From Chlamydiales bacterium STE3 (GTDB taxonomy: Bacteria > Chlamydiota > Chlamydiia > Chlamydiales > Parachlamydiaceae), in NCBI GenBank assembly GCA_011125455.1, contig VKHO01000041.1:29710-93709 (forward strand): a stretch of DNA of 64,000 nucleotides, given 5' to 3'. Made by a program: the position numbers and the translations under genes. The first letter of the stretch is position 1; the number at the start of each line of letters is the position of its first letter. The notes beneath the pieces were generated by a model. That model saw nothing but the letters and a program-made list of their open reading frames with translations, did no database searches and was not told the DNA's origin. Of the stretch, positions 33,801 through 42,356 are shown in pieces.

Positions 33801-35171
33801 GCTAAAAAAAGCAGCGCAGTAAAGAGCAAAATGGCATTCTTGTAAAGTCAGTTCTTGTTCTTTTAAACTTTCTAAAATCGTTGTGAAAATAATTGATTCA
33901 TTTTGCTTGGGAAAAGCAGAAAAAAGCGCTTGGGATAATGCCTTTTTATCTATAGAGTCACCTGCAATCGATTGCTCAATCGTGTAAAAAACGTTCCAAA
34001 AGTAGACACATGCTGCAGTTGCTGTTTTCGGTAAGTGCTTAATACTATAATGAATTACTTTCTTTAGTGGTTTATGACCTTTTAGCCAGGATTCAATTAG
34101 AAGGGTGTAAATTTGATTATTGGAGCGAGCCCCTCTTGAAAGTAAGGGAATGGCATGAAGCCAATCTGTTGACTCGATAAGTAAGAAATTTTTCGGCCTC
34201 AGATAATTTGTCATGAGATCAATTAAAATCTGACCATTTTCTAAAGGAGGAGCCCACGTATTGGGTATGACAGGTTGATTTCCTTGAATATAAAAGGGCC
34301 GCATAGGTAAAGCAAGAGAGCGTTTTGTAAAACGCGCATCTCTTTTCATTGTCTCGTAAATTGTAATATCAAGGTTCCCGAGCTTATAGAGGTGACATTC
34401 TGTCCAACCATCAAATGAACAAATAGGCTTGGAGAAGTATTTTAAAACAATTTGGTCTAATAAATCTGCATGAGCAGCACCTGATAAATACTTTTTTGGA
34501 TACTTTTTTTGGAGAGCCATTAAACCAACTTGATAAACAAGAGGTTGCTCCTTAATCTTCTTTTTGAAAAAGTTCCTTATAGAAATCGCTATGTTTTGAA
34601 GATACTCTAAGCCATTTTTGGCAACTTTAACGCGCAAATCAACATCATTTGCTGTCTCTATTTCTCCTCTTAAAAGAGCAATTCCATCATCTCTTAAATC
34701 TTTTTTTAACTCCTCTTCAGTTTTTTTGAGGAGAAAAGCTGTGTGGTGAAGAAAGTAATCTAACCCGCAAAACTTTAGAACGGCCGAGCCCATCATCTCA
34801 AGAGAATTAAGCTCAATCTGATTGTTTGTCAGTAGCCAGTCAATGAAGTCACGCCGTTTAAAAACTAGCTTACAATTCAATTTTTTAGAAAAAAGAACCT
34901 CCTCCTGATTCCAAAAATTCTCAATGATTTGAACTTTCTCGAGAGGCAAAGCTTCCCAAGCAAAATTTTTTAAAAGATCAGAGGTGAGAGCATCTTCATC
35001 CAGTAACCCCTGTGCTCGAAAAAGCTGGTATAGAGTATTCCAGGGAGATTTTATGCACTTTTGACCACAATTAGATCGATCAACTTCTAGTGCGGTGTCA
35101 CATTTATTTCCTGAACTATTTTCAAAAAAACTATTATTAGGATTTAGATTAATTCCTGAAATAAAGCTCAT
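27846..35171 (-). CDS. Giant protein A: nucleotidyltransferase-like head, helical body, C-terminal ankyrin repeats
   Basis: A 2,441-residue protein with no obvious signal peptide or TM helix. The N-terminus FISGIN and KSPWNTLYQLF are shared with its paralogue. Residues 127-289 contain a spaced pattern MGSAVL (127), NDVDLRV (175), LGNLDITIY (264) and RFTKRSLALP (280). This resembles class II nucleotidyltransferases (poly(A) polymerase/CCA enzyme: GG..R, DxD, third Asp, RRDFTINA). The next ~1,650 residues are leucine-rich amphipathic helices. Ankyrin repeats fill about 1985-2420 (for example TPLLIACQKKHHEIVHHILKHGANPLLRD and GDTPLHRAIRNNN), and the tail is lysine-rich (KKGKKKIP). It lies 90 bp downstream of the paralogue with its own promoter-like box. 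Probable host-interaction factor. Activity is unproven. Confidence 0.8.
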   Translation of the reverse strand: MSFISGINLNPNNSFFENSSGNKCDTALEVDRSNCGQKCIKSPWNTLYQLFRAQGLLDEDALTSDLLKNFAWEALPLEKVQIIENFWNQEEVLFSKKLNCKLVFKRRDFIDWLLTNNQIELNSLEMMGSAVLKFCGLDYFLHHTAFLLKKTEEELKKDLRDDGIALLRGEIETANDVDLRVKVAKNGLEYLQNIAISIRNFFKKKIKEQPLVYQVGLMALQKKYPKKYLSGAAHADLLDQIVLKYFSKPICSFDGWTECHLYKLGNLDITIYETMKRDARFTKRSLALPMRPFYIQGNQPVIPNTWAPPLENGQILIDLMTNYLRPKNFLLIESTDWLHAIPLLSRGARSNNQIYTLLIESWLKGHKPLKKVIHYSIKHLPKTATAACVYFWNVFYTIEQSIAGDSIDKKALSQALFSAFPKQNESIIFTTILESLKEQELTLQECHFALYCAAFFSRSMHLEEGFRVTLAHKGFLLSFHLLPLSYPSNLFEALLNESNPKLKALLFNIFSTFLKEKAFNEHLDTSFQKWQGDFLHNSCPYLQKIGCLFTLALNDIAPPFKAILLLNSFWIWCLEGAEKDFFLSRLETILQLSKQKLIAFENEVGTERNDYVFFLYDHKLISLHEAWKELKRLEKKEQLPILFKALIRSNDHQALADPQARQFIPDIAEDKKLVEEVLGQAELKNALQNHSNYYLIVSSAFKEKENLLQRLELWGNYFFSRQLSHEARLTGFSMALQLLDQLTEMPEKIHDILEILGEELVPPEYSEQIKEKVTKFYAEHSEFSYPTSWKNLLSSEDKAFIKVATFMRKIEEAKWQESEELAIFLLEDPRIANHKDFQEALKKLLHALLSREQLSGVEKILKKPYFRKYLKEDLGYFLTLKLEGQLLSLNESKQEKASIQHTVFALITEIIGCIDFEHPSSVLLFSTTYLTILNHYWLPESSFHSKQRGLISPHLLKMLLALWQNNQKEKAFQLLLSAHACKISFGAKNESVHLISEMISYGFQQSGVLQFCAKKALPLFSCYLEGSCWQTILIQLLRQKQQDELLWIFSLLDGKAWEKLSSLEEVSQALYFLLGYAESKFFVRIYSFTQHFCEPFWQAFWKECILHCNHQGDQELFLRFHLNQMNESVDPIALDYAQELVKKEVLSEIETKFAFALVGKGYLSFATCFHNLLKNEEAIEKLGLTELSINLLLQQLETISLTEICQSLSKLIQLKSCCINLLLKTIASQQFVSIIERQALKLDEKHNFVKLYTTFLGEIAQKRESKALSLKVLSLVIKFRNAALPMVTEHLDRPGWKELKFLHCFLESSEQLCLQEAALLCMNNANLQKHSKDLVEKTEELCCYFVKKLRVKRTKWLTNKKEFVEKLLNETENPSSSILLECVLLLYNEETRPSYFLTMRLIYRIYQQRGNWNEAFLEQFKENQEQLIEVLKKSSCSTSTYIEGAILAILTHEKLMPFLNPQKFGLTLAQLIISKLKQMSSTLDSSCLIEALFLFQKNVHLYHGNLNQFEEAYYASLQIYLLLLEKNQGFEVPFLDHIKNIHSALSEKFSLKKDEALICLLLLRSCERIFESAARLLADTDAEKVSIGSLYTLFEEIASFLFKFCAEEYKIELLVKTYLFEINHGSLFLKKGGGILIEKDRPISLQPYIFIVDPASAWITNHLSAMTQQPLKYSSDEWKNLNGTVKNSVVLRVCDSLLKATISSVTIEKVREYLRKYQSYVVEIDALNGIYRSLLEHSLNLPFTSKFEGCFWQKIYLNYLHHRQLSTTFLNSYLSDGQKHFSNFHQGKSDFKTLFHRYYSIRDRESVESRLKCYQTIVHQTFIVLSSEWKQWHLDIDSFISALKNLILMLNSEQQLRNAAYPLNPERKGVSFLRIYHFIAKISFANLEERHKNSLRLLSNECLINAHDLVFYTDAQLKTLYSLPLPEKPLPEKESSYYDLVEFHENFSYLDFEKRNVLNSAVKSLLEDDLESFKSCNLQWDQPLLPHFSVLHLACWHQADKIVLWLCENAPGMLTDTSYQHTFFEIACAKGRIDLVKKFFAACKNHLSNETLANMLSVALNDVSEEQYMALYNLYEKNIDPKQLFNICEIILAHGLTLFHLPLALGKLSFFQKIWEQGHCPNLQDREGNTLLHYIASAYAHQKIVSPKTMIEIAKKLIEAKADPLIQNNKKVTPQKIACKSGMCFLLNILVTEKMQVFPLLFFCASEGLTESFVALSEIYTFKFAAKEETLAMLYNSYNTQGLTPLLIACQKKHHEIVHHILKHGANPLLRDSLNRNALETALDHNQITNAQMVLSIISCPLFLKHDDALINPLERGPNALHYCASNKQKKMALELLRFGYPLNIKDEKGDTPLHRAIRNNNRVISLCFLRHIDKHQKFYGVINMENDSGETPLDIALENRYTELATCLLKMGAKKGKKKIPLETTVKNAHGARSKKKGGK

Positions 35172-35202
35172 AGACTTGATTAATTATTAATTAAAGCCAA
35201 TA

Positions 35203-35231
35203 ACTTTATGGGATGCTTAGAATCTTGACAA
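35203..35231 (-). promoter_or_regulatory. Promoter-like box of giant gene A
   Basis: TTGTCA (35226-35231) and TAAAGT (35203-35208) have exactly 17 bp between them and lie about 30 bp before the ATG at 35171. The same hexamers, spacing and flanks (AGATTCT after the -35, TTGG after the -10) precede paralogue B, so the element was duplicated with the gene and kept. Confidence 0.6.
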
Positions 35232-35261
35232 TCTAAAATGCCATGGGTTGTTGCCTTAGCT

Positions 35262-38200
35262 CTATTTTCGATGCTTGGCAGATGCAAAAAAAAGTTTAAG
35301 GCCGTCCCCTATTGCAGAGTGGCCTGCTTCTATAGCGCTATCAGCTGGATACTGATTGTGCTCATTTTTTAGATTACTTGGCTTATACTTCAACAAAATC
35401 TCAATCAGATTTCTCCCCCCTATCCTAGCAGCATAATGGAGTGATGTTTCGCCTAAGTAATTTTTACAATCGATAATTTTTGGTAACATTCCTCGTTTTT
35501 GGGCAAATTTTAGAAAAATGCATAAAATTTTAGGATTTTTATTTATGACAGCAAAGTGGAGAGGAGTTTCTTGAAATTCATTTACCACATCTAATCGATA
35601 GCCGAAATTTAGCAACTGACGCGTAAGAGGAGCATTGCTATCATTATAGGTTGCCCAATGAAGAGGAGAGCGAATTCCATTGCGTGGAAAAACTATTTCT
35701 TCGTCACTGAAAATCCTTTGAGGACAAGATAAATCTTCAAAAAGCCTCTTCGCAATTCCAACGTGGCCATTAGTTAAAGCAAAATCTAGAGCATTCCTAT
35801 CCTCTTTCACGTCTTTCGCACTTCTCAAAAGGGGATCTGCCCCATTCTCCAAAGCTAATTGGGCAATTTTGTTATGTCCGAAAAAACAAGCTTGGTGGAG
35901 TAAGGAGCGTCCATCCCTACCTTTTTGATTGAGTAAATCTCTAAGAGTTTTTTCTGAAAAACTTGTGTCCTCTAAGGTCAATTGTAATAAAATTTCAAAC
36001 CCTTTTGTAAATCCGTGTTGAGCACAGATACGCATAGCAAAGAACAAAAGCTCCTTTTTCTTTAATAACTGCGCCAAAATTGCTCCATCACCATAACGAC
36101 AAGCAATGCGCAGAGGACTCTCCGAATTGCCATTGAGCAAAAATGGATCTGCGCCACTCTGCAATGCAAGGGCAGCCATTTGGGCATAAGAAGAACCCTT
36201 CTTTTTTTGATTTTCCAAAACGATGTAGTGTAAGGGGGTATTTCCACTAGGATCTCCAACATTTGGAGAATGGCCATGCTCTAAAAGCCATTTAAAAATT
36301 TCAAGTTGCTGGCTTTTAGCAGCGATATGGATAAGGGCTTGATTATAGCGCGGCAGAATAGATCCACAAACTTCGAAAAACCGTCGTGGATCTAAACCTT
36401 TTTCAAAGATAGTAAAGATGATAACCGCTTTATCAGACGCTAAACGCATTGTCGCTAAGCCAAGAGCATAAGCTAGATCAATGTTACTCAAATCAAAATG
36501 GCTTTTATATAACAAAAGGCCTGTTAACTCTGATAAACCTTGAATAGCGGCAATCTCTAAAGCTGATTGATTACCTACCACCTTTAAAAGCGCCTTATCC
36601 TGCTCAATCAACCACATGGCTATTTTTTCTGCTCTCCCTAAGCAAGCGAGATGGAGGGGGTTCGCCGCTAAAAGAGCCCAATCTATGGAAATTTTTTTAA
36701 ATGCATTTATGTCATCTTTTTGAATACAAGCAATAGCGCTAGTAAAGACCTCTCGCGTTTCTCGATCCATGCGAGAAATGCCCTGAAATTCATCTGGTAA
36801 AAGTTTATAAAGCCTTTCAACATCGGTAATATAAAGTTGCTCATGTGCTTGTCGAAAGCATGTGGCAATTAAGCTCCTATATTCCTGATTATCTTTTAGG
36901 GCCCTCTTAACTGGTGCTGTTTCTAAAAATTGATAAAGTTCGATAAAGCTAATGCTTTCCTTAACAGGGCAATTTAAAAGCTGAAGTGTATCTTTAAGTA
37001 GTTGATTCATCCTCATCATAACTAATAAATTCTGAAGATGAGGGGTTAGTGTATCGTTTGAATTTTCCCAATGCAAATAATGTTGCGTAACAATCCGATA
37101 ACATTGCTCTACAATATCTTGGCATTTGTCTAATAAATCCATCGCCTCATGAATATCATGGATAACCGCGAAGCGGTCATCGAAAGCTTTGTCATTTTCA
37201 TGATATAGCCCTTTGAAATAATCATGCCCAATTTCAAGGTAATTATCTAAAAAAAACAGAGAAAGGACCTGATTGTTTTCAAAATTAGCATAAGCCTTAA
37301 TCCAACATTCTTTTCTCAAAACATTATTTCTCATTTGAGAAAAAATTTTTTCGTAAAAGCCCTCTAATATCCTTTGATTGGGCAATAATTGTTGGTACTG
37401 GAGTAGATAAGATAACGCACTTTGATAGCAAAGTGCCAAATCTTGCAATAAAAGTTGTTCCATAACCTCCTCAACCACACTTAATTTTAGGGCTCTTGAT
37501 TGCCTTTCCCACTCTATTTTTTTAGAAGGAATGGGAGCGTTAGTCATTTGGCTGTAATGCTCAATACAGAAATAGGCAAAAGGGTGATCGAGATAAGCTT
37601 CTTGGGGAAAATAAGACTGCAGGACTTTTAAGAGATCAGGTAAGTTGTATTGTGTCCTTAAAGCGTGGCCAAAATGCATATCGAAAAGATAGGAGGTCTT
37701 AAAGAGCTTAAGTTTATTGGAACAATCACTTTTTCCCAGACAAAATTTGAGGTTTTTTAGCAATAAATAGTAGGCGGGGCGAACCTTATCATTGTCGCTT
37801 TTTCTTTTAACATTATCACTAATAAAGTCGATCAACCTCTGATTAATCCCAAAAGTTGCTTCAGAAATAGAGCTTGATTCTAGATGATTCTTGTAAATTA
37901 ATCGCTGTTCCCAAAAAGCATAAATTTTGTCCAACAAAGCGTTGAAATTTTGAGGCTGTTGTCCTCTACTTAATAGCGTAATGTAGGCTTTAAAAATTCC
38001 TTCAACCAGCCGATTAAAATATTTAAGATTCTTCGTCAAAAGCGAGAAGTTTTTCTCGAAAATGCAGATTGTTTCATCTAGTGATAACTTGCTATCTTGT
38101 TGAAAATTAGCAAACAGCCGCGCCTCTAAAGAACGCCTAAAACTGGGCAGAAATTTTTCCAAATCCCATTTTCTATTAAATACACCATGATCATTTATAA

Positions 38201-41200
38201 GAGCCTTGACTACTACCCCACTTAAAAAAGAGGATTTCGTATAGCTCATTTTTTTGATAAAAGAAGCTAACATTGCCTCGTTTTCTTTTAATGTAGCATT
38301 ATCCCATCCAGCTATCTGCATAGAAAACTGAGTAAATAATCTTATAGAGCGAAAAAAGCTTTGGCGGTCTTCCGCGTTAAAAAACACTGAAAGAGAGGTG
38401 AAAAAAAAGCTAGGATCAATCGTGCTTCTTTTGTCTAAGTAGCCATCTAGCCCCTTACCTAATAATAAAGGTAAAGTAGGGGCCTTGATTTGCTTTAGAT
38501 AGCGGCTAGCAACTCTCTCTAGATCTGTTTTGCTAAGCTCCGGTAAATCCTCAAAATGCAAGATTTCAAAACACATAGTAAGGCATTTTTCTAGGCATTC
38601 TGAAAAAGGCGATTGGCAAAATTTTTCTAAAAGCAGCATCTTGAGTGCTACCTTTTGATCTCTTAATTTAACTAACACAGCAACTTCTTGAAAAAGTTCC
38701 AACGTCTCTAGTGAAAGCTCTTGACCATTAATTAGTTCAAGTAAAATCCTTGGGCTTATTGACTCTTCCAAGTCTCTCGATGTAATTTTTTTACTTTTCA
38801 GCATCTTTGTGATTAGAGTAATAGCTGCCTGAGAAATTACCGGCTCTTTGACCAATTCTTTAATGACTTCGGGCACATATTCGATAGGCAACACCGCGCA
38901 TAACTCAATAAAGCCTTCTTTATCCTTTTCAAAAAGCCATAAGGCTCTTTGATTCCAAAATTCCCCCCAATTTTTATCAGAAAAAGAGAGCTGCAGAAGT
39001 TTCTTCAAAAACCCCTCGTCTAATTTTTCTTGGTGTTTAACCATTAGGGGAATAAGAAAATCAGACCCTAGCTCAGCGATTATGTTAAAATTTACTTTTT
39101 GCAAAAAAACTAAAAGTTGATCATCCCCAACTGTTTTATGATCGATTAATAACTGCAAAGTTTTCTTATCAATAAAATCGACAAAAGGGACCGCTTTACT
39201 AAAGGAAAAGCTCTCCTTAACAATTTGAGACTGAATAAGCTTCTTGATGAGTCCTGCAAGATCTTCTGTAAGATGATCTTTAAAAAAAAGGCAAACATGA
39301 AGCTGATGCAATAGCTCCAAGCCCGCCTCTTCTCTATCAACTGCAAATAAGCTACCTAGCATTTTATACAAGCAAGGGGCCATGAGGTTCCTTTGTCTAT
39401 CATGATATGATGCTTCTGGCAGCCAAAAGCATTCAAGAAACAAACGGTAACTATTGGCAAACGTAGCGATAAGGGCCATTGAACTTTCTTCTTCCCAAGG
39501 GAGATAGCGCTTAATTAATGTCACTGTATCAAAAAGCTGTTGCTGCACATTTTTAGGAGAAGTGTGTGCTTTTTGAAAAGTCTCAAGCTCCTGGTTAAAA
39601 AGATCTACAAGAAAAGAAGCCGACGTTTTTTTATGGGTTTGTCCTAATAAAGGATGCTTGAAAATAATTTTAGCTGATTCCAAATCTTGTGATCGATTGG
39701 CAGTTAAGAGTAAACGAACTAAAGCAAGTACGTTTTCGGTAAATTTAGGGTCGCTACAGGCAGCCTTATCTTGCATTAGTTCTTTTGTCAGGCTCTTTGC
39801 TTCTGTGAGGTAATTTTTCTCAATTTTTTCTTCTAATAAAGCAATTTTTAATTGGCAACGAGCGGAAGAGGAAAATAGATCAAAGAAATTGAGGCTGTCT
39901 ATCAAATCGACATTGGCACGATAAAATTCTACCGACCTCTCTATAAAGCATTTTTTTTCTTTTTTAGGAAAAGGCCCCTTAGCTAGAACTTTGTAAATAG
40001 CATGGATTTTTTGAGGATCTTCTTTCATCAAGCCGATAAGTTCTTGAGCGATCCCTAACCCTTTTTTCTTCATTTCTGCATTTTTATTACCAAAGTAGCA
40101 AGCCTGGAGGAGGATTTCAGAAAAGGCCATGCCTGATGTCATCAGTTGCCAAAGTTGGGGGTTTTTAAAAAATTTGGCCATGACCAATGAAGAGTGCTGA
40201 TCAATCACCCATTTTGCTAATTGAATTGAAAAATTCAGAGGGGGTTTTTGGTCCTGAGCAAGTTTTCCCAGAAGCTTTTCAAAAATAAGCTCTCCTTTTT
40301 CAAGAAGAAGAGGCATTGCTATTTTTTTAAGTGACTCCCAAGCCTTGCTCGATTCTAAAAAACCCTTTACGTAAAGGTGATACAAAATGGAGCAAGAATA
40401 GTGGGGAAAGTCTACTTTTAAATGCTCGATCAGCGACTGACTCCATTCTGTTAATTCGACGCCATGGTAAGCCTTCCAAGTAGGGAGGCAAATATCCTGA
40501 AAGCTTTCAGAAGTAATGATGGCAAAAGCGGCTTCTTTAAAATCTTTTGAACCTAGTGAAGAAAGAATCCCTTCCTTTATGTCTAATAGGTTTTCAAGGG
40601 CTTCAAGTTTCTCCTTCAATAAAGGAGGGGAGCTTATTAGAAATAAACAAGGCAGCTGAATTAGCCATTTTTTTCTCTGCGCTTCATCTTCGACTTTTAA
40701 GTTGGCAAAAATTAAAAGCAATAAACCTACATTATTTAAAAAATGGCTTTTCTGATTGGAAAAAAGGCAAGCTTGCTCAAAGATTTGCTTACGCAAAGCA
40801 AGAGAAAGATCGGACTTTCCATGCATGAAGCTTTCTTCCATTAAAGTAAGGATTGTCTGCTTTATTGAAAGCTCTTGGATTGAGTCGAGCTCTGCCAATA
40901 ATGCTTCAAATGTAGCATCCTCAAATAAGTGTAAAGCCCCCCTACACGAAATCTCAGCAAAAGAAACAGCGCCATCTTCTAAAAAAAAGTCTCTATGTAT
41001 ATGGGCTAAACAATACAGTAGAGAGTGCAGCAGCTTTAAAGACACCTTACCTGAGCGATATAACTCTAGTAATCTGCCGAGAAAAGTACTGCCGCTTATC
41101 TTGGGAATAAAGCCTGCAATCTGGCTTAAAAGCTCAGTCTCCTTAGGATCAATAGAAAAAAGAGCGTTCCAAAAAAGCGCCATTTGAAAAGTTGGCGACC

Positions 41201-42323
41201 GGGGAAGATGACTTTGACAATAAGAGAGTTGCTTGGCTAAAGACTTAGGGGTTTTTTGAAATGCTGTTATCAGTTCTTTAAGAATTTCCTTAGAAGTTCC
41301 ACTTCCTTTCGTTAGGTGAACCACAGCTTGAATCCAATCTGACGCAGCAAGCTTAGTCGGGTCACTTGGTCTTACATAGTTTGTTATGAGATCGACAAAA
41401 ACCTGAGCTTGATCTCCTACTAAAGAATAGGGGCTCAGAAAAGTGCATTCTTTTTTTAGTAAAAAATCCATAGGCAACTCTAAAGATCTTTTTGTAAAAC
41501 GCGATCCTCGCCCTATTTTGGCATAAACAACCAGGTCCATCTCCCCAAGCTTATACAAATGCATGTCCTCGCTCCCATCAAAAATGGCAACAGGCTTTAT
41601 AAAAAAATGCATGGTCACAAGCTCGACAGCATCCATTGATGCTGGGCTAAGGTCTTTTAAGCGTTTAGGATATTTCGTTTTTAATAAAGATACGCCCTTT
41701 TTAATGAATTCATCTGACTGTCCCACCTTAGTCATAAAAAACTGACGAATAGCAAGCTCGCATTCTTGCAGCGAGTTACCTTTAATTTTTTTTAAAGGAA
41801 CCCGAAAATCGAAGTCATTGATTGCCTCAAAGCTTTCTTTGAATAGAGCAAGGGACTCCTGACTCAAATCTGGAGGGTCAATTTCTAAAACTTCAAAAAA
41901 ATGGTTGAGAAAATAAAGATAACCACAACACTTTAAAACACCTGATCCTACCATTGTTAGCAACTCAGGGTCGATCAAACGAAGCCTTGCTAGATGTTCG
42001 ATGAGCTCCCTGCGTACAAAAGAGACTGTAGCATCTAGCTCTTTGGAATAAACTTTTTCTTCTCCTTGCCAATAATCTTTGATGAAATCAATCGCTTCTA
42101 CATTGAGGTTCAGCCAATTAAAATTAACAAAATCTTTAGTGACTTTATGATTTTCTTCTACGAGATTTTTTGATTGTAAAAGAGCTTTAAAAAGTGCCCA
42201 CGGGGATTTCAAGATTGAGGACGCAACTTTCTTTTCTACAGGCAGAGCAATATCTGAAGCGCTTATTTTAAAAAGATGATTATAATCTTTATTAGAAGAG
42301 TGAATTCCTGATATAAAGTTCAT
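35262..42323 (-). CDS. Giant protein B: paralogue of A with the same architecture
   Basis: A 2,353-residue protein collinear with A from end to end. It opens MNFISGIH and has KSPWALFKALL. The nucleotidyltransferase-like pattern reads VGSGVL (125), INDFDFRV (168), LGEMDLVVY (259) and RFTKRSLELP (275). The acidic residues and the RFTKRSL block are exactly those kept between the paralogues, while the surroundings diverge widely. A long helical body follows, then ankyrin repeats from about 1885 (NPLHLACLGRAEKIAMWLIEQ, GNTPLHYIVLENQ, ETPLHFAVINKN, ETSLHYAARIGGRNLIEILL). There is no signal peptide or TM helix. It is transcribed before A. The divergent heptosyltransferase gene starts about 108 bp upstream. 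The divergence between A and B implies an old duplication under selection for the head and the ankyrin tail. Confidence 0.8.
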   Translation of the reverse strand: MNFISGIHSSNKDYNHLFKISASDIALPVEKKVASSILKSPWALFKALLQSKNLVEENHKVTKDFVNFNWLNLNVEAIDFIKDYWQGEEKVYSKELDATVSFVRRELIEHLARLRLIDPELLTMVGSGVLKCCGYLYFLNHFFEVLEIDPPDLSQESLALFKESFEAINDFDFRVPLKKIKGNSLQECELAIRQFFMTKVGQSDEFIKKGVSLLKTKYPKRLKDLSPASMDAVELVTMHFFIKPVAIFDGSEDMHLYKLGEMDLVVYAKIGRGSRFTKRSLELPMDFLLKKECTFLSPYSLVGDQAQVFVDLITNYVRPSDPTKLAASDWIQAVVHLTKGSGTSKEILKELITAFQKTPKSLAKQLSYCQSHLPRSPTFQMALFWNALFSIDPKETELLSQIAGFIPKISGSTFLGRLLELYRSGKVSLKLLHSLLYCLAHIHRDFFLEDGAVSFAEISCRGALHLFEDATFEALLAELDSIQELSIKQTILTLMEESFMHGKSDLSLALRKQIFEQACLFSNQKSHFLNNVGLLLLIFANLKVEDEAQRKKWLIQLPCLFLISSPPLLKEKLEALENLLDIKEGILSSLGSKDFKEAAFAIITSESFQDICLPTWKAYHGVELTEWSQSLIEHLKVDFPHYSCSILYHLYVKGFLESSKAWESLKKIAMPLLLEKGELIFEKLLGKLAQDQKPPLNFSIQLAKWVIDQHSSLVMAKFFKNPQLWQLMTSGMAFSEILLQACYFGNKNAEMKKKGLGIAQELIGLMKEDPQKIHAIYKVLAKGPFPKKEKKCFIERSVEFYRANVDLIDSLNFFDLFSSSARCQLKIALLEEKIEKNYLTEAKSLTKELMQDKAACSDPKFTENVLALVRLLLTANRSQDLESAKIIFKHPLLGQTHKKTSASFLVDLFNQELETFQKAHTSPKNVQQQLFDTVTLIKRYLPWEEESSMALIATFANSYRLFLECFWLPEASYHDRQRNLMAPCLYKMLGSLFAVDREEAGLELLHQLHVCLFFKDHLTEDLAGLIKKLIQSQIVKESFSFSKAVPFVDFIDKKTLQLLIDHKTVGDDQLLVFLQKVNFNIIAELGSDFLIPLMVKHQEKLDEGFLKKLLQLSFSDKNWGEFWNQRALWLFEKDKEGFIELCAVLPIEYVPEVIKELVKEPVISQAAITLITKMLKSKKITSRDLEESISPRILLELINGQELSLETLELFQEVAVLVKLRDQKVALKMLLLEKFCQSPFSECLEKCLTMCFEILHFEDLPELSKTDLERVASRYLKQIKAPTLPLLLGKGLDGYLDKRSTIDPSFFFTSLSVFFNAEDRQSFFRSIRLFTQFSMQIAGWDNATLKENEAMLASFIKKMSYTKSSFLSGVVVKALINDHGVFNRKWDLEKFLPSFRRSLEARLFANFQQDSKLSLDETICIFEKNFSLLTKNLKYFNRLVEGIFKAYITLLSRGQQPQNFNALLDKIYAFWEQRLIYKNHLESSSISEATFGINQRLIDFISDNVKRKSDNDKVRPAYYLLLKNLKFCLGKSDCSNKLKLFKTSYLFDMHFGHALRTQYNLPDLLKVLQSYFPQEAYLDHPFAYFCIEHYSQMTNAPIPSKKIEWERQSRALKLSVVEEVMEQLLLQDLALCYQSALSYLLQYQQLLPNQRILEGFYEKIFSQMRNNVLRKECWIKAYANFENNQVLSLFFLDNYLEIGHDYFKGLYHENDKAFDDRFAVIHDIHEAMDLLDKCQDIVEQCYRIVTQHYLHWENSNDTLTPHLQNLLVMMRMNQLLKDTLQLLNCPVKESISFIELYQFLETAPVKRALKDNQEYRSLIATCFRQAHEQLYITDVERLYKLLPDEFQGISRMDRETREVFTSAIACIQKDDINAFKKISIDWALLAANPLHLACLGRAEKIAMWLIEQDKALLKVVGNQSALEIAAIQGLSELTGLLLYKSHFDLSNIDLAYALGLATMRLASDKAVIIFTIFEKGLDPRRFFEVCGSILPRYNQALIHIAAKSQQLEIFKWLLEHGHSPNVGDPSGNTPLHYIVLENQKKKGSSYAQMAALALQSGADPFLLNGNSESPLRIACRYGDGAILAQLLKKKELLFFAMRICAQHGFTKGFEILLQLTLEDTSFSEKTLRDLLNQKGRDGRSLLHQACFFGHNKIAQLALENGADPLLRSAKDVKEDRNALDFALTNGHVGIAKRLFEDLSCPQRIFSDEEIVFPRNGIRSPLHWATYNDSNAPLTRQLLNFGYRLDVVNEFQETPLHFAVINKNPKILCIFLKFAQKRGMLPKIIDCKNYLGETSLHYAARIGGRNLIEILLKYKPSNLKNEHNQYPADSAIEAGHSAIGDGLKLFFASAKHRK

Positions 42324-42356
42324 GTATATGAGTATTTAATTTTATTAAATCCAACA

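Noticed and set aside
40756..41187. 143-codon plus-strand frame inside giant gene B
   Set aside because: Antisense shadow of the giant frame, with no motifs or start signals. The giant frame is supported by collinearity with its paralogue.
28000..42300. Possible CRISPR or tandem DNA repeats within the giant genes
   Set aside because: The repetition is at protein level (ankyrin repeats and leucine-rich helices). No regularly spaced identical DNA repeats are seen.
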